From an uncultured Lachnospiraceae bacterium (GTDB lineage: Bacteria; Bacillota; Clostridia; Lachnospirales; Lachnospiraceae), in NCBI GenBank assembly GCA_910585075.1, contig CAJUED010000011.1, forward strand, positions 31,352 through 95,351: a DNA stretch of 64,000 nt, given 5' to 3'. Numbering within the stretch: position 1 is the stretch's first letter; the number at the start of each line of letters is the position of its first letter. Below the pieces are notes generated by a model that saw only the letters and a list, made by a program, of their open reading frames with translations, was not told the origin of the DNA and did no database searches. Below are positions 28,658 to 38,119 of the stretch, one piece after another. Position numbers and translations under genes: made by a program.

Positions 28658-29377
28658 ATGAACCAGACAACCGCCAAAAACAGCATTTTACTGATAGAGG
28701 ACGAGGAGCATATCCGCTCCTTTATGGCAACTACCTTAAAAAACCAGGGATACAAAATCACTACGGTATCTGAAGGGAAAGATGGCATGCAGCTTGCCGC
28801 CTCCCTTTGTCCCGATGTCATTTTATTGGATTTAGGGCTGCCTGACATGGACGGCATAGATGTGATCAAGGGGCTGCGGCAGTGGACCGCCATCCCCATT
28901 ATCGTCATCTCCGCCCGCAGCAATGAACACGAGAAGGCCAGGGCACTGGACTGCGGCGCTGATGACTATATCACCAAGCCTTTCGGCACCGTTGAGCTTC
29001 TTGCCAGAATCCGCACCTCCCTGCGCCATGGCAGCCAGATGCAGGACTTATCCTCCATCCACCAAAAGCCTTATCATTACAAAAATCTCACCGTCAACTT
29101 TGAGGATCACCTTATCACCCTTGAAGGGAATATGATTCACCTGACACAGATTGAGTATAAGCTTCTCACCCTTTTGGCGAAAAATTCGGGCCGGGTGCTC
29201 ACCTACACCTTTATTATGGAAAAGATATGGGGCCCCTACACAGATAACAACAATCAGATCCTGCGGGTCAACATGGCCAACATCCGCCGTAAGATTGAGA
29301 AAAATCCGGCGGCCCCGGAATATATTTTTACGGAAATCGGCATTGGGTACCGGATGGCAGAAGGGGATCAGGCATAG
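28658..29377 (+). CDS. KdpE-like OmpR-family response regulator
   Basis: 239 residues from ATG 28658 (GGGAGGA upstream). Receiver domain with EDEEH, phospho-acceptor Asp in ILLDLGLPDMDG and ITKPFG; C-terminal winged helix (LTQIEYKLLTLLAKNSGRV, then NNQILRVNMANIRRKIE). It begins 64 bp after the kinase stop. Closest in style to KdpE, but without adjacent kdp structural genes the target is unknown. It converges on feoB with 22 bp between the stops. Confidence 0.92.
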   Translation: MNQTTAKNSILLIEDEEHIRSFMATTLKNQGYKITTVSEGKDGMQLAASLCPDVILLDLGLPDMDGIDVIKGLRQWTAIPIIVISARSNEHEKARALDCGADDYITKPFGTVELLARIRTSLRHGSQMQDLSSIHQKPYHYKNLTVNFEDHLITLEGNMIHLTQIEYKLLTLLAKNSGRVLTYTFIMEKIWGPYTDNNNQILRVNMANIRRKIEKNPAAPEYIFTEIGIGYRMAEGDQA

Positions 29378-29399
29378 CTGTGCCTGACTCCCATTCTCC

Positions 29400-31784
29400 T
29401 TACGCCAACCCCAATATCCTTCCTATGCCATAAACAGCAAAAGAAATCATCCACGCAATCCCACACTGGACAAACACTGTGGCTACTGCCGCCTTCACGC
29501 CGCCCATCTCTCTTTTTACCGTCGCAACTGCAGCCACACACGGTGTATAAAGCAGGGTAAATACCAAAAACACAACTGCTGTAAACGGCGTAAACAATGT
29601 TTCCAGCAAATCCACATTTCCCCCCAAAAGAACCGTCAGTGTAGATACTACATTTTCCTTTGCCGTAAATCCCGCCAGCAGTGCGGTGGAAATTCTCCAG
29701 TCCCCGAACCCAAGCGGTACAAATATGGGAGCTGCCAGACCACCTAACATTGCCAGCAGGCTTTCTTCCTCGGAAGCAGCCACATTCAGCCGTATGTCAA
29801 AAGTCTGTAAAAACCATATCACAATAGAAGCCACAAATATGATCGTAAACGCCTTCTTCGCAAATCCTTTTGCTTTTTCAATGATCAGCTGCAAAACACT
29901 TTTGGCAGAAGGCATCCTGTAATTCGGAAGTTCCATCACAAAGGGAATCGGCTCCCCGTGGTATTTCACTTTCCTGAGAACCAGTGCATATAAAATAGCG
30001 CAGAGAATTCCAAAAATATATAATCCCACCATAACAAGCGCCTGATATTTTCTTGCAAAAAATGCGCTGACCATCATGGAATAAATCGGCAGCTTTGCCG
30101 TACAGCTCATAAACGGCGTAAGTAAGATCGTCATTTTCCGGTCGCGCTCACTGGAAAGCGTTCTGGTTGCCATGATTGCAGGCACGGAGCAGCCAAACCC
30201 TATCAACATTGGGACAATACTCCTGCCGGAAAGTCCGATTTTGCGCAACAGTCTGTCCATGACAAAAGCCACCCTTGCCATATACCCCGTATCTTCCAAA
30301 ATAGACAGAAAGAAAAACAAGGTAACAATCGTTGGCAGGAAGCTCAGCACACTGCCCACGCCGCCGCAAATACCGTCAATGACAAGAGAATGTACCACCG
30401 GATTGACCTGCCCTGTTGTCAGAAGCCCATCAAGCAGTGCCACAATTGCATCCACTCCAACTGACATCAGATCAGAAAGCGCCGCACCGATAAAATTAAA
30501 GGTCATAATAAATATCAGTGCCATGATTCCAATAAAACAGGGAATTGCCGTATATTTCCCGGTCAGGACCCGGTCTATCTTCATGCTTCGCTTATGCTCC
30601 CTGCTTTCCTGGGGACGAACAATCGTTTTCTCGCACAGGGATTCAATAAAAGAAAACCGCATATTGGCAAGTGCTGCCTCCCTGTCAAGCCCCGTATCCT
30701 TTTCCATGACAGATACCAGATGCTTAAAGGCCTCTTTCTTTTCCGGTGCAAGGTCCAGCTTTTCCGCAATCAGATGGTCATTTTCCACCAGTTTTGTAGC
30801 TGCAAAACGCACCGGCAGATCCTTTGCCTTCGCATCCTGTTCCAATGTATGTATCGCCGCATGGATGCAACGGTGTACCGCTCCCACAGGGTCATTTTCC
30901 CTGCTGCCTGCCGGACAGAAATCAACCCGTCCCGGTGCTTCCCTGTGCCTTGCCACATGGATTGCATGATCGATCAGTTCTTCAATGCCTTCATTTTTTG
31001 CCGCTGAAATCGGCACAACCGGAATACCCAGGATCTCCTCCAGTTCATTTACCCTCACAGAGCCGCCGTTTGCCCTGACCTCATCCATCATATTCAACGC
31101 CAGAACCATGGGAATACCAAGTTCCATAATCTGCATGGTAAGATACAGGTTCCGCTCCATATTTGTGGCATCCACAATATTGATGATCCCATTGGGGTGG
31201 GTGTTCATCAGAAAGTCCCGGGTCACAATTTCCTCACTGGAATAAGGCGAAAGGGAATAAATTCCCGGCAGATCCGTCACGGTAGCTTCCGGATGGCTGC
31301 GGATTGTGCCGTCTTTCCGGTCCACCGTCACGCCGGGGAAATTCCCCACATGCTGGTTAGCTCCGGTGAGCTGGTTAAACAATGTAGTTTTCCCGCAGTT
31401 CTGGTTACCCGCCAGTGCAAAGGTAAGTTTTTCCCCTTTTGGTATTTCATTTCCCGTATCATGGACATGATAACTTTTTGCCCTGCCAAGTTCCCCAACG
31501 CCCGGATGCGCCACAGAAGCCGTCCTCTGCTTTGTATATGGCTTTGCTATCTTTTGATGGGTTTTCCCAATTTCAATCTTTTGTGCCTCCCCAAGCCGCA
31601 ACGTCAGCTCATAACCCCTTAGTTCAATCTGCACCGGATCGCCCATGGGTGCGATTTTCTGCAGTGTCACTTCCGTACCGGGAGTCAGCCCCATATCCAG
31701 CAGATGATGTCTGAGTATGCCGCTTCCCCCTACGGAGCGGATATAGGCGCTCTGACCGGGCTTTAATTCATCCATTGTCATCAC
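29400..31784 (-). CDS. feoB: FeoA-FeoB fusion: ferrous iron transporter
   Basis: 794 residues, GTG start at 31784 after GAGAGG. Residues ~1-75 are a FeoA (SH3-like) domain (MDELKPGQSAYIRSVGGSG, LLDMGLTPG). Then comes the FeoB G domain (GNQNCGKTTLFNQLTG, DLPGIYSL, NMMDEV), the guanine-dissociation-inhibitor helical region, and a polytopic membrane domain with two Gate motifs. It imports Fe2+ across the membrane. Fusion of FeoA to FeoB is known but less common than separate genes. An ArsR-family gene 12 bp upstream probably regulates it. Confidence 0.95.
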   Translation of the reverse strand: MMTMDELKPGQSAYIRSVGGSGILRHHLLDMGLTPGTEVTLQKIAPMGDPVQIELRGYELTLRLGEAQKIEIGKTHQKIAKPYTKQRTASVAHPGVGELGRAKSYHVHDTGNEIPKGEKLTFALAGNQNCGKTTLFNQLTGANQHVGNFPGVTVDRKDGTIRSHPEATVTDLPGIYSLSPYSSEEIVTRDFLMNTHPNGIINIVDATNMERNLYLTMQIMELGIPMVLALNMMDEVRANGGSVRVNELEEILGIPVVPISAAKNEGIEELIDHAIHVARHREAPGRVDFCPAGSRENDPVGAVHRCIHAAIHTLEQDAKAKDLPVRFAATKLVENDHLIAEKLDLAPEKKEAFKHLVSVMEKDTGLDREAALANMRFSFIESLCEKTIVRPQESREHKRSMKIDRVLTGKYTAIPCFIGIMALIFIMTFNFIGAALSDLMSVGVDAIVALLDGLLTTGQVNPVVHSLVIDGICGGVGSVLSFLPTIVTLFFFLSILEDTGYMARVAFVMDRLLRKIGLSGRSIVPMLIGFGCSVPAIMATRTLSSERDRKMTILLTPFMSCTAKLPIYSMMVSAFFARKYQALVMVGLYIFGILCAILYALVLRKVKYHGEPIPFVMELPNYRMPSAKSVLQLIIEKAKGFAKKAFTIIFVASIVIWFLQTFDIRLNVAASEEESLLAMLGGLAAPIFVPLGFGDWRISTALLAGFTAKENVVSTLTVLLGGNVDLLETLFTPFTAVVFLVFTLLYTPCVAAVATVKREMGGVKAAVATVFVQCGIAWMISFAVYGIGRILGLA

Positions 31785-31796
31785 AGTTTCACCTCT

Positions 31797-32117
31797 CTAT
31801 CGCTCAAAAATATGTTCTATCCCTTTCTTCATAACCAGCCGTACATGGTCATCCGATAATGTATAATAAATCATTTTCCCGTCCCTGCGCCGCCTGACCA
31901 GCTTATTTGACTTTAATAAACTCAGCTGGTGGGACACGGCAGACTGTGTCATGCCAAGCTGTCCTGCCAGACTGCTTACGGTAGCCTCCTGCTCCATCAA
32001 AAGGAGCAGAAGGTATATCCGGGTAGGGTTCCCAAGCATTTTGAAAAATTCCACTAAATTGTATAGTTCTCTTTCCCTTGATTCCCCTGATAATGCCCTG
32101 AAACTTTCAATCTGCAT
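31797..32117 (-). CDS. ArsR-family metalloregulator of the FeoAB operon
   Basis: 106 residues from ATG 32117 (AGGAGG upstream); a longer in-frame extension is rejected. Winged-helix motif: LGNPTRIYLLLLLMEQEATV, then LAGQLGMTQSAVSHQLSLL and RRRRDGKMIYYTL. No ELCVCDL-type thiolate site or obvious α5 His pair is seen, so the inducer is unclear. It lies between the P-type ATPase and the FeoAB fusion on the same strand. Confidence 0.88.
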   Translation of the reverse strand: MQIESFRALSGESRERELYNLVEFFKMLGNPTRIYLLLLLMEQEATVSSLAGQLGMTQSAVSHQLSLLKSNKLVRRRRDGKMIYYTLSDDHVRLVMKKGIEHIFER

Positions 32118-32215
32118 GAAAATCCTCCTGATCCATAGTTCCGCAGCCGCCCTGACAGCATCCCTTCCGGCAGAGCACCTATTGCCCCGGCGGCTGTAGG
32201 GGCGGCCGCCATACT

Positions 32216-34234
32216 TTATAATTTCTTCACAAACAGACAGCGGATTGCATTCAGCACCGCAAGGATCATAACACCTACATCTGCAAAAATGGCCAGATAC
32301 ATATTGGCAATACCCACAGCGCCCAGAATCAGACAGGCGAACTTGACGCCCAAAGCCAGTGTGATATTCTGGTAAACAATCCTCAGGCACTTTCTGGAAA
32401 TACGGATTGCCTTGGATATTTTCATGGGATCATCGTCCATCAGCACGATATCCGCCGCTTCAATGGCAGCATCCGAACCCATGGCACCCATGGCAACACC
32501 AATATCCGCACGGGACAGCACAGGAGCATCATTGATACCGTCACCTACAAACGCCAGCTTTGCCTTCCCTGTCTTTATCCGCAAAAGCTCCTCCACTTTG
32601 GATACCTTGTCTGCCGGAAGCAGTTCACTGTATACCTCATCAATGCCAAGGGAAGCCGCCACCTGTTCAGCCACCTTTTTCGCATCTCCTGTCAACATCA
32701 CTGTCTTTTCCACACCGGATGCCTTCAATGCGGAAATAGCATCTTTGGAATGAGGCTTTACGATATCGGAAATCACGATATGCCCCGCATACTTTCCGTC
32801 TATTGCCATATGGATGATTGTTCCGGTCTGGTGGCAGTCAATATAGCGTATCTTCAAATGTTTCATCAGCTTATCATTACCGGCAGCAACCTCCACGCCG
32901 TCCACTCTGGCAATAATACCATTTCCGCTGATTTCCTTTATATCGCTGACACGGGTGCGGTCCAATTCCTTCCCGTAAGCCCGCTGTAAGCTCTTGCTGA
33001 TGGGGTGAGAGGATGCGCTTTCCGCCAGTGCCGCATACTCCACCAGTTTTTTATCCTCCATCTCATTGTGATGGATTCCATTGACCTCAAAAACGCCCTG
33101 GGTCAAAGTTCCTGTCTTATCAAATACAACATATTTGGTCTTGGAAAGGATCTCCAGATAATTGGAACCCTTCACCAGAACTCCCTCCTGACTCGCTCCC
33201 CCGATTCCGGCGAAGAAACTTAAAGGGATACTGATCACAAGCGCACATGGGCAGCTGATAACAAGGAATGTCAATGCCCGGTAAATCCATACCCCCCAAT
33301 CCGCAGGGGCATCCATAAGGAACATCCTGACAAGCGGCGGCAGGAGGGCCAGGGCCAGGGCGCTGTAGCATACTGCCGGTGTATATATCTTTGCAAATTT
33401 CGAGATAAAGTCTTCTGATTTGGACTTTCTGGAGCTTGCATTTTCCACCAAATCCAAAATCTTGGATACCGTAGACTCCCCAAATTCCTTCGTGGTTTCA
33501 ATCTTTAATACGCCTGTCATATTGATGCAGCCGCTGATAATCTCATCCCCTGCCTTCACTTCCCTGGGCAGGCTCTCCCCCGTCAGGGCGCTGGTATTTA
33601 AGCTGGAAGAACCGTTCACAACGATACCGTCAATGGGTACTTTTTCACCCGGCTGTACAACGATAACGCTTCCAATGCCCACTTCGTCCGGGTCAACCTG
33701 CATCAGCTTTCCCCCGCGTTCCACATTTGCATAATCGGGACGTATATCCATCAGGGCGCTGATATTCCGGCGGCTCTTTCCCACCGCATATCCCTGGAAC
33801 CATTCGCCCACCTGATAGAACAGCATAACGGCAATGGCCTCCAGATACTCGCCATTCTCATAGATGGCAAGAGCCATAGCGCCGATGGTGGCAACCGCCA
33901 TCAGGAAATTTTCATCAAATACCTGCTTATTCAAAATACCCTTTACGGCCTTCCTCAAAATGTCATAGCCAATGATAAAATAATCTGCCAGGTAGCATAC
34001 AAGACGTATCATGCGCCCGGCTTGGGGAAACAGATAATCGTCAAGCCGATTAAAGGTTTCTGCTGAAATAGACTGGAGCACCAGAAGCAATGTGGCCGAA
34101 ATCATAATGCGCACTAACATGGTCCGCTGCTTTTTGGTCATCTTCCCGTTTTTGCCCTTTCCCACAATAAAAAGAAATACGGCTGCCGTCGCGATCACAA
34201 CAATGAGCAGCGCATTAATAATAAGTTCCTGCAT
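32216..34234 (-). CDS. Heavy-metal-translocating P1B-type ATPase
   Basis: 672 residues. Motifs: TM CPC (SCPCALVISIPL), phosphorylation DKTGTLT, TGES in the actuator domain and hinge GDGINDAPVLSRADIGVAMG. The usual N-terminal HMA domain is missing; the protein starts directly with a hydrophobic segment, while a separate HMA protein is encoded upstream. The CPC motif and the ArsR neighbours suggest export of Zn2+/Cd2+ or a similar soft metal. It has its own likely operator, so it can be controlled apart from the HMA gene. Confidence 0.94.
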   Translation of the reverse strand: MQELIINALLIVVIATAAVFLFIVGKGKNGKMTKKQRTMLVRIMISATLLLVLQSISAETFNRLDDYLFPQAGRMIRLVCYLADYFIIGYDILRKAVKGILNKQVFDENFLMAVATIGAMALAIYENGEYLEAIAVMLFYQVGEWFQGYAVGKSRRNISALMDIRPDYANVERGGKLMQVDPDEVGIGSVIVVQPGEKVPIDGIVVNGSSSLNTSALTGESLPREVKAGDEIISGCINMTGVLKIETTKEFGESTVSKILDLVENASSRKSKSEDFISKFAKIYTPAVCYSALALALLPPLVRMFLMDAPADWGVWIYRALTFLVISCPCALVISIPLSFFAGIGGASQEGVLVKGSNYLEILSKTKYVVFDKTGTLTQGVFEVNGIHHNEMEDKKLVEYAALAESASSHPISKSLQRAYGKELDRTRVSDIKEISGNGIIARVDGVEVAAGNDKLMKHLKIRYIDCHQTGTIIHMAIDGKYAGHIVISDIVKPHSKDAISALKASGVEKTVMLTGDAKKVAEQVAASLGIDEVYSELLPADKVSKVEELLRIKTGKAKLAFVGDGINDAPVLSRADIGVAMGAMGSDAAIEAADIVLMDDDPMKISKAIRISRKCLRIVYQNITLALGVKFACLILGAVGIANMYLAIFADVGVMILAVLNAIRCLFVKKL

Positions 34235-34250
34235 GATTATCTCCTTTCAA

Positions 34251-34272
34251 TGATTAAGTAACTGTTTATTCG
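34251..34272 (-). promoter_or_regulatory. Second copy of the putative ArsR operator (before the ATPase)
   Basis: TGATTAAGTA followed by N2, TGTTTA and TTCG: the same arrangement as the operator at 34626-34647, matching about 17 of 22 positions, with a degraded right arm. It lies between the HMA gene terminator and the ATPase start (AAAGGAG site). Confidence 0.6.
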
Positions 34273-34278
34273 TTCTTG

Positions 34279-34350
34279 AAAAAAAAAGGCACCCTCAGGT
34301 AACAATTCAGCCCATGAGAATAAGGGGTGTGTTGCAGGGGCGCCTTCTGT
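34279..34350 (-). terminator. Terminator after the HMA gene
   Basis: On the minus strand AAGGCGCCC pairs with GGGTGCCTT (one wobble) around a ~48-nt loop, then a run of nine or more T residues. The long loop allows other pairings, so it may act as an attenuator for read-through into the ATPase gene. Confidence 0.65.
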
Positions 34351-34367
34351 TAAATGCCTGTTCCGGA

Positions 34368-34586
34368 TTAAAGGAAAATCTCACAGTCCGGCTCAACCTT
34401 CTTACAGGCTTTCAGCACATCCTCCATAACCGCTTTCGGCTCTTTTCCCTCCTCAAACTCTACGATCATCTTCTGTGTCATAAAATTCACGGTAGCGTCC
34501 TGCACGCCGGAAGTCTTACGGGCAGCGTCCTCCATCAGGTTTGCACAGTTGGCACAATCTACTTCGATTTTGTAAGTTTTTTTCAT
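34368..34586 (-). CDS. HMA-domain metallochaperone-like protein
   Basis: 72 residues, a single heavy-metal-associated domain (ferredoxin-like fold). The metal site is VDCANCANLM (C-X2-C) near residues 11-14; the second β-α half (GVQDATVNFMTQKMIVEF) is intact. It probably replaces the N-terminal HMA domain missing from the ATPase downstream, delivering metal to it in the cytoplasm. GAGGA upstream. Confidence 0.93.
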   Translation of the reverse strand: MKKTYKIEVDCANCANLMEDAARKTSGVQDATVNFMTQKMIVEFEEGKEPKAVMEDVLKACKKVEPDCEIFL

Positions 34587-34625
34587 AGGGATAAATCCTC
34601 CTCATCTTTTATTTTTATAATTTAA

Positions 34626-34665
34626 TGATTAAGTACTTGTTTAATCACTATGGTTGCAGTATAAT
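34626..34665 (+). promoter_or_regulatory. Operator-promoter of the divergent metal genes
   Basis: An inverted repeat TGATTAA-N8-TTAATCA (34626-34647) overlaps a plus-strand promoter: TTGTTT (34637-34642), 17-bp spacer, TATAAT (34660-34665). It sits between the HMA gene (minus) and the ArsR gene (plus), where an ArsR/CzrA-type repressor should bind. Confidence 0.75.
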
Positions 34666-34754
34666 ACGTTAAGGAGCATACGTCAATGCTTCCAAAGCAC
34701 ACCCTTCCAAATGGGCGAAAAGCATTTCCATTCGGGCGAAAACGGAGGATTTAT

Positions 34755-35120
34755 ATGTCGAAAAAAGAAATGCCCCACCATCATAGAAACGGGGCGGAAA
34801 CACCCGCCATACAGGAACAGCTAAATAACATTGATGACTTTCAGATAATCGCGGAAATCTTTAAACAGCTTGGGGATACAACAAGGGTCCGCATTTTCTT
34901 CCTGCTATGCCACTGCGAAGAATGTGTGATCAACATTTCCGCCATGCTGGATATGTCCAGTCCTGCGGTGTCCCACCACTTGCGCCCTCTGAAAAACAGC
35001 GGCCTGATCGTCAGCCGCCGGGAAGGAAAGGAAGTCTATTACCGGGCGGCGGATACACCGCAGAGCAGACTGCTCCATCAAATGATAGAGCAGGTTATGG
35101 AGATTGCCTGTCCGAAATGA
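34755..35120 (+). CDS. ArsR/SmtB-family metalloregulator (CzrA/CadC-like)
   Basis: 121 residues from ATG 34755, with CGGAGG 6 nt upstream; the earlier in-frame ATG at 34686 has no support. His-rich N-terminus (MPHHHRNG). The winged helix is INISAMLDMSSPAVSHHLRPL; the CHCEECVI segment could form an α3-type thiolate site, as in CadC. It probably represses the HMA/ATPase genes when metal is low. Divergent from the HMA gene, 168 bp apart. Confidence 0.9.
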   Translation: MSKKEMPHHHRNGAETPAIQEQLNNIDDFQIIAEIFKQLGDTTRVRIFFLLCHCEECVINISAMLDMSSPAVSHHLRPLKNSGLIVSRREGKEVYYRAADTPQSRLLHQMIEQVMEIACPK

Positions 35121-35147
35121 AAATAAGCAGTAAAGGGGTAAATCACA

Positions 35148-36050
35148 ATGATAAACGAATTAACTGACCTCAGACGTTCTATTTCCGGTCACAAAGACCT
35201 GAAACATATGGAAACGGAAACATTATATCCCGGCATCGAATTATCCTGTTTTACACTGACAACGGACAATCTTTCCGTACACCATGCCGCACTTGATGAT
35301 ATCCTTGAGGTCAATTACTGCCACAGCGGGCGTATCGGCTGGAAAATGGGAAACGGCAACAGCGTGTATCTGGGCCCGGGCGATTTTTCCCTGCATACCC
35401 TGAAAGCCTGCGCAGATTCCGTAATGTCCCTGCCTGGCGGTACTTATGAGGGGATTACCATCAGCATCGACCTTCGAATGCTTACGGACAATCCGCCCGA
35501 AATCCTGTCGGGCACCGGAATCACAGGCGCCTTTTTGTATGATAAATTCTGCCAAAAAAGCACCGTTACCTCCTTTGCCGGAAATGAGCGGACGGAACAT
35601 ATTTTTTCTTCATTTTATAGCCTGCCGGAACCTTTCCGGCTTTCCATGCAAAAAATAAAAGTGCTGGAGCTTTTGTTATACCTCAGCACTTTGAATATTG
35701 ACGCCCAAAACCGCCTGACAGAATACCATTCCGAACAGATAGAAACCATCCGGACAATCCATGAGCAGCTTATGGAGCACATGGATAAAAGGTTTACGAT
35801 TGAGGAACTGTCAAAACAATACCTGATGAACCCTACCACATTAAAAAATACTTTTAAGTCCGTATACGGAACTTCCATTGCGGCCCACATAAAAGAACAC
35901 CGCATGGAGCAGGCGGCAAAGCTGCTCCGGGAAACGGATTTCAGCATTGCTGAAATTGCCCGGATGGTGGGATATGACAGCCAGAGCAGATTTACCGCTG
36001 CCTTTAAGGAGTACGGCGGGAAGCTTCCCAAAGATTACCGGAATCATTGA
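35148..36050 (+). CDS. AraC-family transcriptional regulator
   Basis: 300 residues: an N-terminal ligand-binding region and a C-terminal double HTH (FTIEELSKQYLMNPTTLKNTF; IAEIARMVGYDSQSRFTAAF). It lies 27 bp after the ArsR gene on the same strand, so the two may be cotranscribed. AraC regulators of this layout often control nearby siderophore, metal or transporter genes; the target is not known. It converges on the flavoprotein gene. Confidence 0.88.
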   Translation: MINELTDLRRSISGHKDLKHMETETLYPGIELSCFTLTTDNLSVHHAALDDILEVNYCHSGRIGWKMGNGNSVYLGPGDFSLHTLKACADSVMSLPGGTYEGITISIDLRMLTDNPPEILSGTGITGAFLYDKFCQKSTVTSFAGNERTEHIFSSFYSLPEPFRLSMQKIKVLELLLYLSTLNIDAQNRLTEYHSEQIETIRTIHEQLMEHMDKRFTIEELSKQYLMNPTTLKNTFKSVYGTSIAAHIKEHRMEQAAKLLRETDFSIAEIARMVGYDSQSRFTAAFKEYGGKLPKDYRNH

Positions 36051-36084
36051 TAAAGCATTATCTTCTTATCAATGTTTTCCTTCC

Positions 36085-36630
36085 TTAAATTACATCAGCC
36101 AGTGCAGCCGCTTTTTTACAGCCATCCGTTTTGTCAATATCGCCCGGATTCAAAACGCCAGGAACCAAAACTTCACCGACCATTTCCCATTTATTCAACG
36201 CACACATCCGCTCCATGGGAACACGCACGCCGTCCATCACGGACATATCATCTTCCTCACAGCAGGTGATCAATGCACATTCCTTACCGGAAATATCCTT
36301 GCCGCCCACAACAAAAGAAAATATCCGGTCAATGACGCCCTTAATCTGTGCCGGGATTGAATACCAATAAACCGGCATGGTAAATACAATGGCATCCGCC
36401 TCTAAAATAGCCGGGGCAATCGTGTTGAAATCATCATCAAATGTACAGGCTTTTCCTGTAGAAAAGCAGGTTTCACATGCACGGCATCCGCCCACTTTTT
36501 TCAAAGCCGCATCAAAACGTGTAACCGTATGTCCCTTCTCCTCGGCTGCCTTGATAAATGCATCCGTCATAGCAAAGCTGTTCCCGTTTTTCCGGGGGCT
36601 TCCGGTAACTACTACAATTTTCTTACCCAT
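36085..36630 (-). CDS. Flavodoxin-family NAD(P)H:FMN oxidoreductase (iron-sulfur flavoprotein-like)
   Basis: 181 residues. FMN phosphate loop VTGSPRKNGNSF, then CRACETCFSTGKAC (a cysteine cluster typical of iron-sulfur flavoproteins), and FTMPVYWYSIPAQIKGVIDR. It transfers electrons between reduced cofactors and small acceptors or detoxifies quinones. It is the last gene of a four-gene minus-strand block with a MATE pump, NTF2-like protein and OYE reductase. Confidence 0.9.
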   Translation of the reverse strand: MGKKIVVVTGSPRKNGNSFAMTDAFIKAAEEKGHTVTRFDAALKKVGGCRACETCFSTGKACTFDDDFNTIAPAILEADAIVFTMPVYWYSIPAQIKGVIDRIFSFVVGGKDISGKECALITCCEEDDMSVMDGVRVPMERMCALNKWEMVGEVLVPGVLNPGDIDKTDGCKKAAALADVI

Positions 36631-36670
36631 AATCGTTTCCTCCTGATATTTTGTAATATAAATTTCTCTC

Positions 36671-38038
36671 TTACTGCAATTCTTTTTTCAATTTTGATTT
36701 TATCACAGTGAAAAACAAAAATAAACTAAACAACGCACCCACAGCATCCGATATGCTGCCCGCATAAAAAACAAACCGGATATCAAATACCCTCGGCAGT
36801 AAAAAAATACAGGCCACATACACAATCTTACGGAATACGGACAATGGAAAAGCATACCTGACCTTTCCCATAGCCGTCAGCCCATCCACCAGTGCATATT
36901 GTACAGCCACCCCTAAAAGTGCCAGCGTGTACATCCGAACGCTGGAAGAAGCCTGACCCAGCAAAACCTTATCCCTCAAAAATAACCCCGTAAATATCTC
37001 AGGAAATGCCTGCACACAAATCTCCAGGAATCCAATATAAACACCGCACAGAAGAAACACTCCAATAAACGCTTCCCGGATTCTCCCATAATTTCTCCTG
37101 CCATAATTGTAACTGAAAATTGTACCGCACCCCGATGTGATCCCCTGCGCCGGGCAGGCAACAATTGTCATAAAACTCTGCACCACTGCCGCACAGGTAA
37201 TAAGCTGGTCGCCACGGCTGATCCCGCCATATCTGCGAAGCACCACATTCAGAAAAATAATAATAAGGTTATCCATAATGGTAATCAGAAAGGACATGGA
37301 GCCGATGGTTACGATCCGCACCGCCAGTTCCCACCGGAATCTGCAAAACCCAAGGCGTATAGGCATCTGCCGCCCGCATATCTGGCACAGTACATAAACA
37401 GCCATGAAGCACTGTGAAATCACCGTGGCAACAGCAGCCCCTGCAACCCCCATACCGCACACAAAGATCAGCAGGGGATCAAGAAGCACATTGACAACCG
37501 CACCCAAAGCAACCGCAAACATCCCCTTCTTCGCATACCCCTGGGCCAGAAGGAACTGGTTCATCCCAACGCCGCATAAAGACACAGCGGTGCCACAGAT
37601 ATAAATGGTAAAATATGTTTCTGCATAGGGATACATCACATCACTGCATCCTAACATGTACAAAACCGGCCGACGCACCATCAATAATGCCGTCGTAACA
37701 AAAACCGCAATCCCCATAAGGAGCAAAAACGAATTTCCAAGAATGTCGCGTGCCCGCTGATGATCTTTCTGCCCCAGACTGATGCTCATATAGGAAGCCC
37801 CGCCAATGCCTATCATATACGCAAATGCGGTAACCGCTGTCAATGCCGGGGCGCACACACCTATACTTGCAAGAGCGGTCCCGCCCGCCTCCGGAATCCG
37901 GCCTACAAAAATCCGGTCAACCATGCTGTACAGCATATTAAAAAACTGGCCAAACATAGCAGGAATCCCCAGGCGGAGGATCAGTTTTCGGACAGAATCT
38001 TTTTCCAATAATTCCTCTGTCGTATGATATTCAGCCAT
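36671..38038 (-). CDS. MATE-family multidrug efflux transporter
   Basis: 455 residues from ATG 38038 (GAGAGG 8 nt upstream). Twelve predicted TM helices in two related halves, with typical MATE features (IPAMFGQFFNMLYSMVDRIF; GCGTIFSYNYGRRNYGRI). It exports cationic drugs or metabolites using a Na+ or H+ gradient. The operon context suggests export of a substrate or product of the neighbouring reductase, an inference. Confidence 0.93.
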   Translation of the reverse strand: MAEYHTTEELLEKDSVRKLILRLGIPAMFGQFFNMLYSMVDRIFVGRIPEAGGTALASIGVCAPALTAVTAFAYMIGIGGASYMSISLGQKDHQRARDILGNSFLLLMGIAVFVTTALLMVRRPVLYMLGCSDVMYPYAETYFTIYICGTAVSLCGVGMNQFLLAQGYAKKGMFAVALGAVVNVLLDPLLIFVCGMGVAGAAVATVISQCFMAVYVLCQICGRQMPIRLGFCRFRWELAVRIVTIGSMSFLITIMDNLIIIFLNVVLRRYGGISRGDQLITCAAVVQSFMTIVACPAQGITSGCGTIFSYNYGRRNYGRIREAFIGVFLLCGVYIGFLEICVQAFPEIFTGLFLRDKVLLGQASSSVRMYTLALLGVAVQYALVDGLTAMGKVRYAFPLSVFRKIVYVACIFLLPRVFDIRFVFYAGSISDAVGALFSLFLFFTVIKSKLKKELQ

Positions 38039-38119
38039 CGTCAACCTCTCAGAGATAAAGCGGGAAGACATAACAAGCTATACCACCCGCTTTATTTCCT
38101 TCGTCTATTTTGGTATTAT

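Noticed and set aside
29368-29387. Hairpin TCAGGCA/TGCCTGA at the end of the KdpE-like gene
   Set aside because: No T-run on either strand, so I do not call it a terminator.
30172-30969. 265-codon plus-strand frame
   Set aside because: Antisense shadow of feoB.
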